NCBI RefSeq assembly: GCF_010727125.1
Contig: NZ_AP022564.1
Coordinates: forward strand, 2,604,001-2,668,000
Length of the DNA stretch: 64,000 bases
From: Mycolicibacter terrae
GTDB lineage: Bacteria; Actinomycetota; Actinomycetes; Mycobacteriales; Mycobacteriaceae
Direction of reading: 5' to 3'
Below are positions 23,916 to 33,485 of this stretch, piece after piece. The translations under genes were made by a program, and so were the position numbers. The stretch's first letter is position 1, and each line of letters opens with the position of its first letter. The notes beneath the pieces were generated by a model. The model was not told where the DNA came from. It did not search any database and was given only the letters and a program-made list of their open reading frames with translations.

Positions 23916-24920
23916 ATGCGCGTCGTCGTCATCACCAAACACGGCCCCCCATCGGTGCTGCAGGTGCAGGATCGCCCGGACCCTCCGCCACCGTCCGCCG
24001 GCCAGGTGCGCATCGCGGTGCGCGCGGCGGGGGTGAACTTCGCCGATCACCTCGCCCGTGTCGGGCTGTATCCGGATGCGCCGAAGCTGCCCGCCGTGGT
24101 CGGCTACGAGGTCGCCGGGACCATCGAGGCAGTCGGTGAGGGTGTCGAGGCGGCCCGCATCGGTGAGCGGGTCTTGGCCGGCACTCGTTTCGGCGGCTAT
24201 GCAGAGATCGTCAACGCCAACGCCGCCGACACGGTCGCGCTGCCACCATCGATGAGCTTCGAGCAGGGCGCGGCGATACCGGTGAACTACGCGACGGCCT
24301 GGGCCGCGCTGCACGGCTACGGCTCGCTGCAGCCCGGCGAGCGGGTGCTGGTGCACGCCGCGGCCGGCGGCGTCGGAATCGCGGCGATCCAGCTCGCCAA
24401 GGCCGCCGGGGCGGTCGTGCACGGCACCGCCTCACCGGGCAAGCACGACCAGCTCGATGCACTGGGCATCGACCGCGCCATCGATTACCGTCGCAAAGGC
24501 TGGTGGGATGGCCTGCCGCCCTATGACATCGTGCTCGACGGGCTCGGCGGCACCTCGTTGCGGCGCTCGTTTGAGATGTTGCGTCCCGGCGGACGCCTTA
24601 TCGCCTACGGCCTTTCGTCACTGCAGCAGGGCGAGAAGCGATCGCTGCGCCGGGCGGCGCCGCAAGCCCTGGCGATGCTGCGCGGCTTCAGTCTGATCAC
24701 GCAGATGGAGCAGTCCAAGACCGTCGTCGGCCTGAACATGCTGCGGCTCTGGGACGATCGCGGCACGCTCGGACCCTGGATCGCCCCGCTGTCTGCGGCG
24801 TTGTCCGACGGGATCGCCGCCCCGGTGGTGCATGCGGCGGTGCCGTTCGCTAACGCCCCGGAGGCCCACCGCATTCTGGCCGCGCGGGAAAACGTCGGCA
24901 AGGTGGTGCTGGTGCCCTAG
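23916..24920 (+). CDS. Zinc-free quinone oxidoreductase (medium-chain dehydrogenase family)
   Basis: A 334-residue NADPH-dependent oxidoreductase. The GroES-like N-terminal domain (about 1-125; [17 protein letters not shown]) lacks the catalytic-zinc Cys, as in quinone reductases. A Rossmann domain follows with [21 protein letters not shown] (AxxGGVG loop, about 150-165). It resembles VAT-1/quinone oxidoreductase-type enzymes, which reduce quinones or enones. The ATG start follows an AT-rich stretch closely, so a very short leader is possible. Confidence 0.88.
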   Translation: MRVVVITKHGPPSVLQVQDRPDPPPPSAGQVRIAVRAAGVNFADHLARVGLYPDAPKLPAVVGYEVAGTIEAVGEGVEAARIGERVLAGTRFGGYAEIVNANAADTVALPPSMSFEQGAAIPVNYATAWAALHGYGSLQPGERVLVHAAAGGVGIAAIQLAKAAGAVVHGTASPGKHDQLDALGIDRAIDYRRKGWWDGLPPYDIVLDGLGGTSLRRSFEMLRPGGRLIAYGLSSLQQGEKRSLRRAAPQALAMLRGFSLITQMEQSKTVVGLNMLRLWDDRGTLGPWIAPLSAALSDGIAAPVVHAAVPFANAPEAHRILAARENVGKVVLVP

Positions 24921-24923
24921 AGG

Positions 24924-26867
24924 TCAGACCGTCCGCGCCAGCCGCTGCGCCAGCAGTTCGGCGAACCGCGCCGGATCCTCCAGCGCCCCACCCTCGGCCA
25001 ACAGCGCTGTGCCGTAGAGCAACTCCGCGGTCTCGGCCAATTCGCCGTCGTCTTCGCCCCGCTGGCTGAGCGCCTGGCGCAGGCCGGCGATCAGCGGATG
25101 GTTCGGGTTGAGTTCAAGGATGCGCTTGCCGACCGGAACCTCCTGGCCGTTGGCTCGGTAAATGCGTGCCAACGCCGGGGTCATCTCGAAGGTGTCGGTG
25201 ATCAGACAGGCCGGTGACTCGGTCAGCCGGGTGGACAGCCGCACCTCTTTGACCTGCTCGGTCAGAGTCTGTTCCAGCCAGGCGATCAGCTCGGCGAAAT
25301 CCTTTTCCTGCTCCTTGCGCTGTGCCTCGTGCGCGGTCTTGTCCTCCTCGGAGTCCAGATCCACCTCACCCTTGGCCGTGGACTGCAGAGGCTTCCCGTC
25401 GAACTCGGCTACCGTGTTCACCCAAAGCTCGTCGACCGGATCGGTCAGCAACAACACCTCGTACCCCTTGGCCTTGAACGCCTCCAGGTGCGGCGATTTC
25501 AGCAGCTGCTGACGCGACTCACCGGTGGCGTAGAAAATCTTTTCCTGGCCGTCTTTCATGCGCTCGACGTACTCGGCCAGGGTGGTCGGCTCAGAGTCGC
25601 TGTGTGTCGAGGCGAATGAGCTGATCGCGAGCAATGCCTCCTGGTTGTCGAAGTCGGAGAGCAGTCCCTCCTTGACGACCCGGCCGAACTCCGTCCAGAA
25701 GGTGCGGTAGTCCTCGGGCCGCTGCGACTGCAGCTCCTTGATGGTCGAGAGCACCCTCTTGGTCAGCCGCCGGCGAATCGCGTTGATCTGCCGGTCCTGC
25801 TGCAGGATTTCGCGGGAAACGTTGAGCGACATGTCCGCCGCGTCGACCACGCCCTTGATGAAGCGCAGGTACTCGGGCATCAACTGATCGCAGTCGCCCA
25901 TGATGAACACCCGTTTGACGTAGAGCTGCACTCCGACCTGCGCGTCCCGGTTGAACAGATCGAACGGGGCGTGCGAGGGGATGAACAGCAGCGCCTGGTA
26001 TTCGAAGGTGCCCTCGGCCTTCATCGCGATGACCTCGAGCGGTTCGTCCCAGGCGTGCGCGATGTGTTTGTAGAACTCCTGGTATTCCTCTTGTGACACC
26101 TCGTCTTTGGGGCGCGCCCACAGCGCCTTCATCGAGTTCAGGGTCTGGGTTTCGACAGTGACCGTCTCCTCGCCGCCCTCCTCGGCCGGCGGCGTCCGGC
26201 GCTCCACCTGCATCCGGATCGGCCAGGCGATGAAGTCGGAGTACTTCTTGATCAGGCCCCGGATCGTCCACTCCGCGGTGTAGTCGTGCAGCGCATCCTC
26301 AGCGTCTTCGGGCTTGAGGTGCAAGGTGATCGACGTCCCCTGTGGCGCGGACTCGACGGGTGCGATGGTGTAGGTGCCATCACCGCTGGACTCCCACCGG
26401 ATGGCTTCGCTCTGGCCGGCCTTGTGGGTGACCATCTCGACCCGGTCGGCGACCATGAACACCGAGTAGAACCCGATCCCGAACTGGCCGATCAGCTCCT
26501 CAGACGCTGCTTCGTTCTCGGCGTTCTGCGCGTCGCGCAGTTGCTCCCGAAGCTGCGCGGTGCCGGATTTGGCCAGGGTGCCGATCAGGTCCACCACCTC
26601 GTCGCGCGACATGCCGATGCCGTTGTCGCGGACCGTCAGCGTGCGGGCTTGTTTGTCGACTTCGATCTCGATGTGCAGGTCGGAGGTGTCTACCTCGAGG
26701 TCCTTGTTGCGGAACGCCTCAAGCCGCAGCTTGTCCAAGGCGTCGGAGGCGTTGGAGATCAACTCCCGCAGGAACGCGTCTTTGTTGGAGTAGACCGAGT
26801 GGACCATCAAATCCAGCAGCTGACGGGCCTCAGCCTGAAACTCCAGCTGCTCCACACGCGCGCTCAT
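24924..26867 (-). CDS. htpG: Molecular chaperone HtpG (Hsp90)
   Basis: The bacterial Hsp90: an ATP-dependent dimeric chaperone of the cytosol. The GHKL ATPase domain (about 1-220) has ELISNASDALDK, DNGIGM and GQFGIGFYS. The middle domain follows, with NVSREILQQ, and the C-terminal dimerisation domain ends the protein. The length of 647 aa equals that of M. tuberculosis HtpG as I recall it. ATG 26867 (MSARVEQLEF) is chosen because GAGGAGGG sits 9 nt upstream and it matches the family start; ATG 26873 is only 3 nt from that site. Confidence 0.97.
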   Translation of the reverse strand: MSARVEQLEFQAEARQLLDLMVHSVYSNKDAFLRELISNASDALDKLRLEAFRNKDLEVDTSDLHIEIEVDKQARTLTVRDNGIGMSRDEVVDLIGTLAKSGTAQLREQLRDAQNAENEAASEELIGQFGIGFYSVFMVADRVEMVTHKAGQSEAIRWESSGDGTYTIAPVESAPQGTSITLHLKPEDAEDALHDYTAEWTIRGLIKKYSDFIAWPIRMQVERRTPPAEEGGEETVTVETQTLNSMKALWARPKDEVSQEEYQEFYKHIAHAWDEPLEVIAMKAEGTFEYQALLFIPSHAPFDLFNRDAQVGVQLYVKRVFIMGDCDQLMPEYLRFIKGVVDAADMSLNVSREILQQDRQINAIRRRLTKRVLSTIKELQSQRPEDYRTFWTEFGRVVKEGLLSDFDNQEALLAISSFASTHSDSEPTTLAEYVERMKDGQEKIFYATGESRQQLLKSPHLEAFKAKGYEVLLLTDPVDELWVNTVAEFDGKPLQSTAKGEVDLDSEEDKTAHEAQRKEQEKDFAELIAWLEQTLTEQVKEVRLSTRLTESPACLITDTFEMTPALARIYRANGQEVPVGKRILELNPNHPLIAGLRQALSQRGEDDGELAETAELLYGTALLAEGGALEDPARFAELLAQRLARTV

Positions 26868-26927
26868 TGACATCTTCCCTCCTCGACTGATTGACAACCG
26901 GCTCGGCGACACAGTTCAGTAACCATC

Positions 26928-27398
26928 ATGATGGATGCCTCCGCCTCGGATACAGCCACCGCGACGAGCGAGGTCGTCCTGGGCTTGTGGCAGGCACTGG
27001 CACGGCACGATTGGGATGCACTCAAGACACATCTGGCGGCGGACTGCCTCTATGTCGACATGCCGATGCCGGCGGCGGCGGCACGCGGCCCCGAAGACAT
27101 CGTCAAACGGCTGCGGTTGTTGTTCGACCGGCTGGCCGGCTACGAGCACCACGGCGGCCGGTTGGTGGCCGACGGTGCGGATGTCATGTATGAGCACTCC
27201 GAGACCTGGCACTTCCCCTCCGGGGAGCAGGGCACCCTGCGGTTCGCCACGGTGCACCGGGTTGCCGACGGGAAAATTACGGTGTGGAAAGACTATTGGG
27301 ACTTCTCCAGCCTGTTGGCGTTCGCGCCGCCCAACTACTTTGAGAGCTTCGCCGCCGACGACATGTCCTGGGTGTTCGACGCCACCGATCTGGTCTGA
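26928..27398 (+). CDS. Limonene-1,2-epoxide hydrolase-like protein (SnoaL/NTF2 fold)
   Basis: A 156-residue protein of the NTF2-like superfamily, closest by pattern to limonene-epoxide hydrolases such as M. tuberculosis EphG. It has the opening helix (VVLGLWQALARHDWDALKTHL), then CLYVDMPM and TVHRVADGKITVWKDYWD. The family's catalytic Asp-Arg-Asp set is probably in the DYWD region and the preceding strands, but I cannot assign it with certainty. Two adjacent ATGs (26928, 26931) are both possible starts. Divergent from htpG. Confidence 0.78.
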   Translation: MMDASASDTATATSEVVLGLWQALARHDWDALKTHLAADCLYVDMPMPAAAARGPEDIVKRLRLLFDRLAGYEHHGGRLVADGADVMYEHSETWHFPSGEQGTLRFATVHRVADGKITVWKDYWDFSSLLAFAPPNYFESFAADDMSWVFDATDLV

Positions 27399-27408
27399 AC
27401 CCGCGGCG

Positions 27409-28791
27409 TCACTGCGCCTGACTCACCGACGACATGTGGAAATCGGGTATCCGCAGCGAGGGCATCACCGCGCGGGTCGCCCAGTCGCCCCACTCCCGCG
27501 GCAGCGTCGGCTCGGCGATACCGGCCTGGGTGGCCCGGCGCAGCAGGTCCAGTGGGCTCTCGTTGAACCGGAAGTTGTTCACCGCCGCGCTCACCCGGCC
27601 GTCCTCGACCAGATAAACGCCGTCACGGGTCAACCCGGTCAGCAGCAGCGTCGTCGGGTCCACCTCGCGGATGTACCACAGCGTGGTCAGCAGCAACCCA
27701 CGCTCGGTCGAGGCGATCATCTCGTCCATGCTGGCCGAACCGCCCGTCATCAACAGGTTGTCGGCGGGCAGGGCGACCGGGACACCGAACTCCGCGGCGG
27801 TGGCCCGCGGGTAGGCCAGCGCGTTGATCACCCCGCCGCGGATCCAGTCCACGCAGCCGATGTCCAGACCGTTGTCGAACACCGACGCCGTCTCCGAGGA
27901 GGTGCCGGTCGCCACGAACGGCGCGCACTCGAGCCCGAAGGCGTGCGGGTCGGAGTACAGCGTCAGCGGCAGTTCGGATAAACGCTCCCCCACCCGGGTG
28001 CCGCCGCCGGGCGCCGACAGCGCGGTGCGGCCCTCCTGGGCGCCCCGGCCGCTCATCGTCCAGCCCAGGTAGATCATCATGTCGGCCACCGTGGACGGCG
28101 GCATCAACGTCTCGTACCGCCCGGCAGGCAGGTCGACGGTGCGCGCCGCCCAGCCCAACCGCGTCGACAGCTGCTCCAGCAAGGAATCACATCGCACGTC
28201 AGTGAAGTCCGGGGCGCTGACGCCGGCCCAGGCACTGGCACCGTCGCGTTTGGCGTTGATCTCCACCGTTCCGGTGGGCTGGGTGAAACGGCGCCGCAGT
28301 CCGGTCGAGGACGCCAGGAACGTCGTCGCCATCTCATGCCGGGCGAAGCCGTACAACTGGTCGGCGCCGCGAAAGCCGCGGCTCAACGACGCCGCCAGGT
28401 CGGCGAAGACCTCGGCGCCGGTTTCCGGCGCGTCGGCGTCCCAGTCATCCGGCACACCGGCGCCGCCCACCAGCTCCGCAGCGTCGCGGGCTTCCGGGGC
28501 GCCCGCAGCCGCCTCCGCGGAGGCCGCCACCAGCTCGGGGATCAGCGTGGGGTCCACCTCCGCCGAGCACAGCGATCCGACCCGGGACCCCTCGTCGTCG
28601 CGGGCGATCGTGATCACCGTGGTGGTCCGGCTGCTCGACACCCCGTTGGTGGTCATCGAGTTGCCCGCCCAGCGCAGCGATGCCTCGGCTCTATCGGTGA
28701 CCAGCACGATGGTCTCGGTATCGGTTCCGGCACGGCGGCCGCTGCCCGCGGCGTTCAGGGCCAGGTCGACGACCTGCTGCGCCGGAATCAT
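27409..28791 (-). CDS. tldE: TldE/PmbA-like metalloprotease subunit
   Basis: A 460-residue partner of TldD. TldD/TldE form a heterodimeric metalloprotease in which TldE lacks the HExxxH motif, and none is present here. The family's C-terminal beta domain is visible, with DNGLDIGCVDWIRGG and LTGLTRDGVYLVEDG. The ATG overlaps the TldD stop by 4 nt (ATGA, 28788-28791), giving coupled 1:1 translation. The pair corresponds to M. tuberculosis Rv2314c-Rv2315c by order and orientation. Confidence 0.88.
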   Translation of the reverse strand: MIPAQQVVDLALNAAGSGRRAGTDTETIVLVTDRAEASLRWAGNSMTTNGVSSSRTTTVITIARDDEGSRVGSLCSAEVDPTLIPELVAASAEAAAGAPEARDAAELVGGAGVPDDWDADAPETGAEVFADLAASLSRGFRGADQLYGFARHEMATTFLASSTGLRRRFTQPTGTVEINAKRDGASAWAGVSAPDFTDVRCDSLLEQLSTRLGWAARTVDLPAGRYETLMPPSTVADMMIYLGWTMSGRGAQEGRTALSAPGGGTRVGERLSELPLTLYSDPHAFGLECAPFVATGTSSETASVFDNGLDIGCVDWIRGGVINALAYPRATAAEFGVPVALPADNLLMTGGSASMDEMIASTERGLLLTTLWYIREVDPTTLLLTGLTRDGVYLVEDGRVSAAVNNFRFNESPLDLLRRATQAGIAEPTLPREWGDWATRAVMPSLRIPDFHMSSVSQAQ

Positions 28792-30302
28792 CCCCTGCCC
28801 CCCTCGGCCCGTGTGTTGAGCACGTTGATCCCCCGGAACAGCGCCGACGGGCAGCCGTGACTGACCGCGGCCACCTGACCGGGCTGGGCCTTGCCGCAGT
28901 TGAACGCCCCGCCCAGCCGCCACGTCGAGGCGCCGCCGGCGGCCTCCATCGCGTTCCAGAAGTCGGTGGTGGTGGCCTGATAGGCCACGTCACGCAGCTG
29001 ACCGTCGAGCCGGCCGTCCCGGATCCGGAAGAACCGCTGCCCGGTGAATTGAAAGTTGTAGCGCTGCATGTCGATCGACCATGATCGATCCCCGACGATG
29101 TAGATGCCGTCGTCCACCCGGGCGATCAGGTCAGCCGTGGAAAGGTCCGCAGGACCCGGTTGCAGCGACACATTGGCCATCCGCTGGATCGGAACATGGT
29201 GCGGCGAGTCGGCATACGAGCACCCGTTGGAGCGCGCCTGCCCCAGCCGGGGGCCGAACACCCGGTCCAGCTGGTAGCCGACGAACATGCCGTCGCGCAC
29301 CAGATCCCAGCTCTGGGCGGCCACCCCCTCGTCGTCGTAGCCGATGCTGGCCAGACCGAAGGGCACTGTCCGGTCGGCGGTCACGTTCATCACCGGGGAG
29401 CCGTAGCGCAACGTGCCGAGTTTGTCCGGGGTGGCGAACGAGGTCCCGGCGTAGGCTGCCTCGTAGCCGATGGCGCGGTCGTATTCGGTTGCGTGCCCGA
29501 TGGATTCATGGATGGTCAGCCACAGGTTGGTCGGGTCGATCACCAGGTCGGTCGGCCCGGGCCGCACACTGGGGGCCTTCATCTTCTCGGCCAGCAGCAC
29601 CGGCAGCTGCGCCAGCTCACCCGACCAGTCCCACACGTCGTCGCCGGCCACCGCCTCCCAGCCCCGTGCGGTCGGCGGCGCCAGGGTGCGCATGGAGTCG
29701 AAGCCCTCCGGCCCGACGGTGACCGCCTCAAAGACCGGCATCAGCCGGACCCGCTGCTGGGTGATCGACGACCCGAACGTGTCGGCGTAGAAGTTCTGTT
29801 CCTTGACCGCGGTCAACGCCGCCGTCACGTGGTTCACCCCATCGGCGGCGAGCAGCCGGCCGGAGTAGTCCTCCAGCACGTCGATCTTGTCGGCGGTGGG
29901 CACATCGAACGGGTCGATCGCATAGTCCGATACCCAGCTGGCGTCGCGGTACACCGGCTCGGCCGCCAGCTCGACGCGTTCGCCGTTGAGGGCGGCCAGC
30001 GTCGTGGCGACCTGCACGGCCCGCCGCGCGGTGTCGGCGGCGACGCCGGGCGACAGCTCGGCATGGGAGGCGAAGCCCCAGGTGCCGTCGACGATCACCC
30101 GTACCGCGCACCCGAGTTCGCGGTTGACGACGGCGGTCTCCAACTCGCCGTCGCGCATCCGGACGATCTCGGTGGCGATCCGGTGAATACGCAGGTCGGC
30201 GTGCTCGGCGCCGGCCGCCCTGGCCGCCGACAGCGCGGCATCGGCCAACTCGTGGCGGGGCAGGGCCAGAAACTCGGCATCGATCCCCCGGTTCGGTGTC
30301 AC
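28788..30302 (-). CDS. tldD: TldD-like zinc metalloprotease
   Basis: The catalytic subunit of TldD/TldE, 504 residues. The zinc motif is HESIGHATE (HExxxH), with the third ligand Cys in NGCSYADSPHH. TldD/E degrades unfolded peptides and in other bacteria matures peptide antibiotics. The GTG at 30302 (VTPNRGIDAEF) is preferred; upstream codons in the open frame are antisense to uspA and His/Gln-rich. It is divergent from uspA with a 33-bp gap. Confidence 0.92.
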   Translation of the reverse strand: MTPNRGIDAEFLALPRHELADAALSAARAAGAEHADLRIHRIATEIVRMRDGELETAVVNRELGCAVRVIVDGTWGFASHAELSPGVAADTARRAVQVATTLAALNGERVELAAEPVYRDASWVSDYAIDPFDVPTADKIDVLEDYSGRLLAADGVNHVTAALTAVKEQNFYADTFGSSITQQRVRLMPVFEAVTVGPEGFDSMRTLAPPTARGWEAVAGDDVWDWSGELAQLPVLLAEKMKAPSVRPGPTDLVIDPTNLWLTIHESIGHATEYDRAIGYEAAYAGTSFATPDKLGTLRYGSPVMNVTADRTVPFGLASIGYDDEGVAAQSWDLVRDGMFVGYQLDRVFGPRLGQARSNGCSYADSPHHVPIQRMANVSLQPGPADLSTADLIARVDDGIYIVGDRSWSIDMQRYNFQFTGQRFFRIRDGRLDGQLRDVAYQATTTDFWNAMEAAGGASTWRLGGAFNCGKAQPGQVAAVSHGCPSALFRGINVLNTRAEGGRG

Positions 30303-30335
30303 CCGACCACGGTATCGACCGGTTTTAATTGCTGC

Positions 30336-31220
30336 ATGGCAGACTCGCCGCGCACCGCCCAGCGGCGCTCCACCACGCTCGGCTACGCACTGCTCGCCCC
30401 GAGCCTGTTCGGGGTGATGGCGTTCTTGCTGCTTCCGATGCTGGTGGTGGTGTGGCTGAGTCTGCACCGCTGGGACCTACTGGGCCCGATCAACTACGCC
30501 GGCGCCGACAACTGGCGATCGGTGCTGACCGATCGGGCATTCGGCAATTCCCTTGTGGTGACGGTGCTTTTCGTGGCGATCGTCGTCCCGGTCCAGACCG
30601 TGCTGGGGCTGGGCGTGGCGGTGCTGCTGGCCCGCGAACTGCCCGGCAGCGGCGCATTCCGCACCATCTACGTGCTGCCGTGGATCTGCGCGCCGCTGGC
30701 CATCGCGGTGCTGTGGCGCTGGATCCTGAGCCCCACCGGCGGCGCGGTGAGCGCCCTGGCGGGCAGGCGCATCGAGTGGCTGACCGACCCCGGACTGGCC
30801 CTGCCGGTGACCTCGGCGGTGGTGGTGTGGACCAACGTCGGCTACGTCGCCCTGTTCTTTCTGGCCGGCATCCTGGCCATCCCCGCCCAGGTGCTGTCGG
30901 CGGCACGCATCGACGGCGCCAACGGCTGGCAGCGGTTCTGGCGGGTCACCTTGCCGATGCTGCGGCCCACCATGTTCTTCGTCCTGGTCACCGGGGTGGT
31001 CAGCGCGGCGCAGGTGTTCGACACCGTCTACGCGCTCACCGGGGGCGGCCCCGCCGGTCGCACCGATCTGATCGCGCACCGCATCTACGACGAGGCGTTC
31101 GGGGCGGCGGCGATCGGCCGGGCGGCGGTGATGGCGCTGGTGCTGTTCGCCGTGCTGGTCGGTGTCACCGTGATACAGCAGCTTTCATTCGGACGGCGGG
31201 TCAGCTATGACCTCACCTGA
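30336..31220 (+). CDS. uspA: Sugar ABC transporter permease UspA
   Basis: A 294-residue inner-membrane permease with six helices. The EAA motif that docks the ATPase is near AARIDGANGWQRFWRVTLPML (about 189-209). It corresponds to M. tuberculosis UspA (Rv2316), beside the TldD/E genes there too. UspABC imports amino-sugar-type substrates. TTTAAT (30324-30329) lies exactly 6 nt before ATG, so the mRNA may be leaderless. Its partners uspB and uspC are 4.9 kb downstream instead of adjacent. The last 36 bp overlap the convergent permease gene. Confidence 0.88.
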   Translation: MADSPRTAQRRSTTLGYALLAPSLFGVMAFLLLPMLVVVWLSLHRWDLLGPINYAGADNWRSVLTDRAFGNSLVVTVLFVAIVVPVQTVLGLGVAVLLARELPGSGAFRTIYVLPWICAPLAIAVLWRWILSPTGGAVSALAGRRIEWLTDPGLALPVTSAVVVWTNVGYVALFFLAGILAIPAQVLSAARIDGANGWQRFWRVTLPMLRPTMFFVLVTGVVSAAQVFDTVYALTGGGPAGRTDLIAHRIYDEAFGAAAIGRAAVMALVLFAVLVGVTVIQQLSFGRRVSYDLT

Positions 31221-32660
31221 GCCTGCGCCGCTGCCGTTCTGGCCGCCATCGAGTGCGCTGTGCCGGCGGCCCCACGCCAGGTAGAAGATCAGCGCGATCG
31301 CCATCCAGGCGGTGAACGCCATCCAGGTGTACCGGTGCAGGTTGTACAGGATCCATCCACACACTGCCACGGCCAAGATCGGTGTGACCGGATAGCCGGG
31401 CGCCCTGAAACCGCGAGGCAAATCCGGTTCCCGGACCCGCAGTACAACGACGGCCACCGACACCGCGATGAACGCGGTCAAAGCGCCGATGGAGACCATT
31501 TCGGCCAGACGCTGGAGCGGTACCAGGCCGGCGAGGATCGCCACCACGACCGCGACGATCACGGTGTTGGTTACCGGTGTCCCGGTACGCCGGTTGACCT
31601 TGGCCAACGACGCCGGCAGCAGACCGTCGCGACCCATCGCGAACAGGATGCGGGTCTGGCCGTACATCGTCACCAACGTGACCGTGAAGATCGATATCAC
31701 CGCGCCCGCGGCCAAGACAGTGCTGCCGATGCGATTCCCGGTGATGTTGTCCACAATCACGGCCAGCCCCGCGTTCTGCCCCTCGAAGTCCTGCCAAGGC
31801 TGGCTGCCCATCGCAGCGACCGCGACGACCACATAGACACCGGTCACGATCAATAGTGCCGCGATGATCGCCCGCGGGATCGTGCGTTGCGGGTCTCTGA
31901 CCTCCTCGCCGGCGGTGGATACCGCATCAAGACCGACGTAGGAGAAGAAGATCGTGCCCGCGGCCCAGCTGATTCCCGAAAAGCCGAAAGGTGTGAAGTC
32001 AGCGAAGCGGTCCGCTCTGAACGCAGTTGACGCAATGACCGCGAAAACCAGCAGCACACCGAGTTTGATCACCACCATGACGGCATTGACCTTGGCCGAT
32101 TCACTGGTGCCGCCGATCAGCATAGCCGCGCAGATTGCCACCAAGATAATGGCCGGCAGGTTGACCACGCCGCCCTCGGACTCCCCCGGCGCCGATGAAA
32201 TAGCCTGCGGGATCGCGAGTCCGAAGACGTTGAGCGACAGCTTGCTCAGGTACTGACTCCACCCGACCGACACCGCGGCGGTGGACACCCCGTATTCGAG
32301 CACCAGGCATGCCCCGACAACCACGGCCCCGACTTCGCCGAGGGTCGCATAGGAGTACGAGTATGCCGACCCCGACATCGGCACCGCCGAAGCCAATTCG
32401 GCGTAACACAGCGCGGCCAGGCCCGCTGCGGCCCCCGCCAGGATGAACGATACGACCACAGCCGGACCGGCTTGTGGTACCGCCTGCGGGAAGACGACGA
32501 AGATGCCTGTGCCCACGGTGGCGCCGACGCCGAACATGGTGAGGTGAAACCCGCCGAGACTGCGTCGCAGGTGGTTTGAGGTCCCGCCGGCTACCTGCGC
32601 TCCGCTCACCGGCCGGCGCCGCAACATCTGCCGTGGCAGGCTGGACGCCGGAATTGGCAT
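31185..32660 (-). CDS. APC-family amino-acid permease (cationic amino acid transporter type)
   Basis: A 491-residue transporter with 12 or more membrane helices. The first-helix signature GVGATVGTGIFVVFP is the substrate-binding unwound region of APC proteins. FFSYVGLDAVSTAGEEVRDPQRTIPRAI is the conserved TM6/loop region of CAT/YfnA-type permeases. AGGAG lies 5 nt before ATG 32660. M. tuberculosis has an APC permease (rocE, Rv2320c) just past uspC. Here the comparable gene lies between uspA and uspB and overlaps uspA tail to tail by 36 bp. Confidence 0.9.
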   Translation of the reverse strand: MPIPASSLPRQMLRRRPVSGAQVAGGTSNHLRRSLGGFHLTMFGVGATVGTGIFVVFPQAVPQAGPAVVVSFILAGAAAGLAALCYAELASAVPMSGSAYSYSYATLGEVGAVVVGACLVLEYGVSTAAVSVGWSQYLSKLSLNVFGLAIPQAISSAPGESEGGVVNLPAIILVAICAAMLIGGTSESAKVNAVMVVIKLGVLLVFAVIASTAFRADRFADFTPFGFSGISWAAGTIFFSYVGLDAVSTAGEEVRDPQRTIPRAIIAALLIVTGVYVVVAVAAMGSQPWQDFEGQNAGLAVIVDNITGNRIGSTVLAAGAVISIFTVTLVTMYGQTRILFAMGRDGLLPASLAKVNRRTGTPVTNTVIVAVVVAILAGLVPLQRLAEMVSIGALTAFIAVSVAVVVLRVREPDLPRGFRAPGYPVTPILAVAVCGWILYNLHRYTWMAFTAWMAIALIFYLAWGRRHSALDGGQNGSGAGSGEVIADPPSE

Positions 32661-32740
32661 GGTGCTCCTAGCTGGACGGTCCGAGTCCATCATTGAACGC
32701 GGCCCGACCGGCGCAGCGGTCTACAACACGCCGTACCGGG

Positions 32741-33247
32741 TTAGGAACAAGTCACGTCAATTTCGAAGGGCTTGTTCACCGGCTGCATCGGGTTGGCCAT
32801 GTCGACCCCGGTCGCGGTGCCGGTGATCTTGTATTGGTTGCCGTCCTTGGTCGCCTCGGCGTTGCCCTGACCGGTACCCGCGGTGTATGCCAGCGTCACA
32901 CCGTTGACGTTGCCCAGCCCGACCGACTTCACCTCCGGGGGGTCGGCTTCGGTGAGCACCGCGGCGATACCGGTGGCCGCTCCGCCGATCGCGATGTTGA
33001 CATCGCCGGCCATCGTCGTACACACGGTCGTGCCGCTGACGTTCTGGTCTTGGCCGTCGATGGTGACTTTGGTGTTTGCGGCAGCACCCTCGACGCTCAC
33101 CGACGGGCTGGATCCACTCGAGGAAGTCGAGGAGGACACGTGCGTGCTTTCCGGGGTGCTTTCCGTCTTCTTGTCGCTGGAGCACCCGGACAGACCTACG
33201 ATCGCGATTGCTGCCGCTGCTGCGGCAACCGTTACTGAACGCTTCAC
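32741..33247 (-). CDS. LpqH-like 19-kDa-type lipoprotein
   Basis: A lipoprotein of 168 residues. Signal peptide with lipobox LSGC (VGLSGCSSD, about 19-27), a Ser/Thr-rich linker (about 30-55), then the LpqH domain: [18 protein letters not shown] and a final IDVTCS, whose two cysteines form the conserved disulfide. The GTG at 33247 is chosen because AGGAG lies 6 nt upstream. LpqH proteins are abundant, glycosylated surface lipoproteins of mycobacteria. It is divergent from the large LuxR regulator. Confidence 0.88.
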   Translation of the reverse strand: MKRSVTVAAAAAAIAIVGLSGCSSDKKTESTPESTHVSSSTSSSGSSPSVSVEGAAANTKVTIDGQDQNVSGTTVCTTMAGDVNIAIGGAATGIAAVLTEADPPEVKSVGLGNVNGVTLAYTAGTGQGNAEATKDGNQYKITGTATGVDMANPMQPVNKPFEIDVTCS

Positions 33248-33427
33248 CGGTACTCCTTTGTTGTTGGTGCTCACGTGCCTGGTTTCGTGCTATTTGCTGG
33301 GCGCGGGCGGGGGCTGGCGGGCTAGGCTTTACCCCGCATCCTGATCCGATGGCGGTGTGCTGATGCCCGTGGCAGACCGCCCGCCACGCTCACTTGGCGA
33401 GTGTGCTGGGCGGGCCGACCTCGGCGC

Positions 33428-33445
33428 ATCAGGTAATTACCTGAT
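33428..33445. promoter_or_regulatory. Perfect 18-bp palindrome upstream of the LuxR gene
   Basis: ATCAGGTAATTACCTGAT is perfectly self-complementary with no spacer and A/T-centred in a GC-rich genome. It lies 40 bp before the chosen LuxR start and 180 bp from the lipoprotein start, in their shared gap. Most likely an operator. Confidence 0.65.
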
Positions 33446-33485
33446 ATTTGCTCCGGGAGGCGCGGTTCCGGACCCGAGGCGGGGG

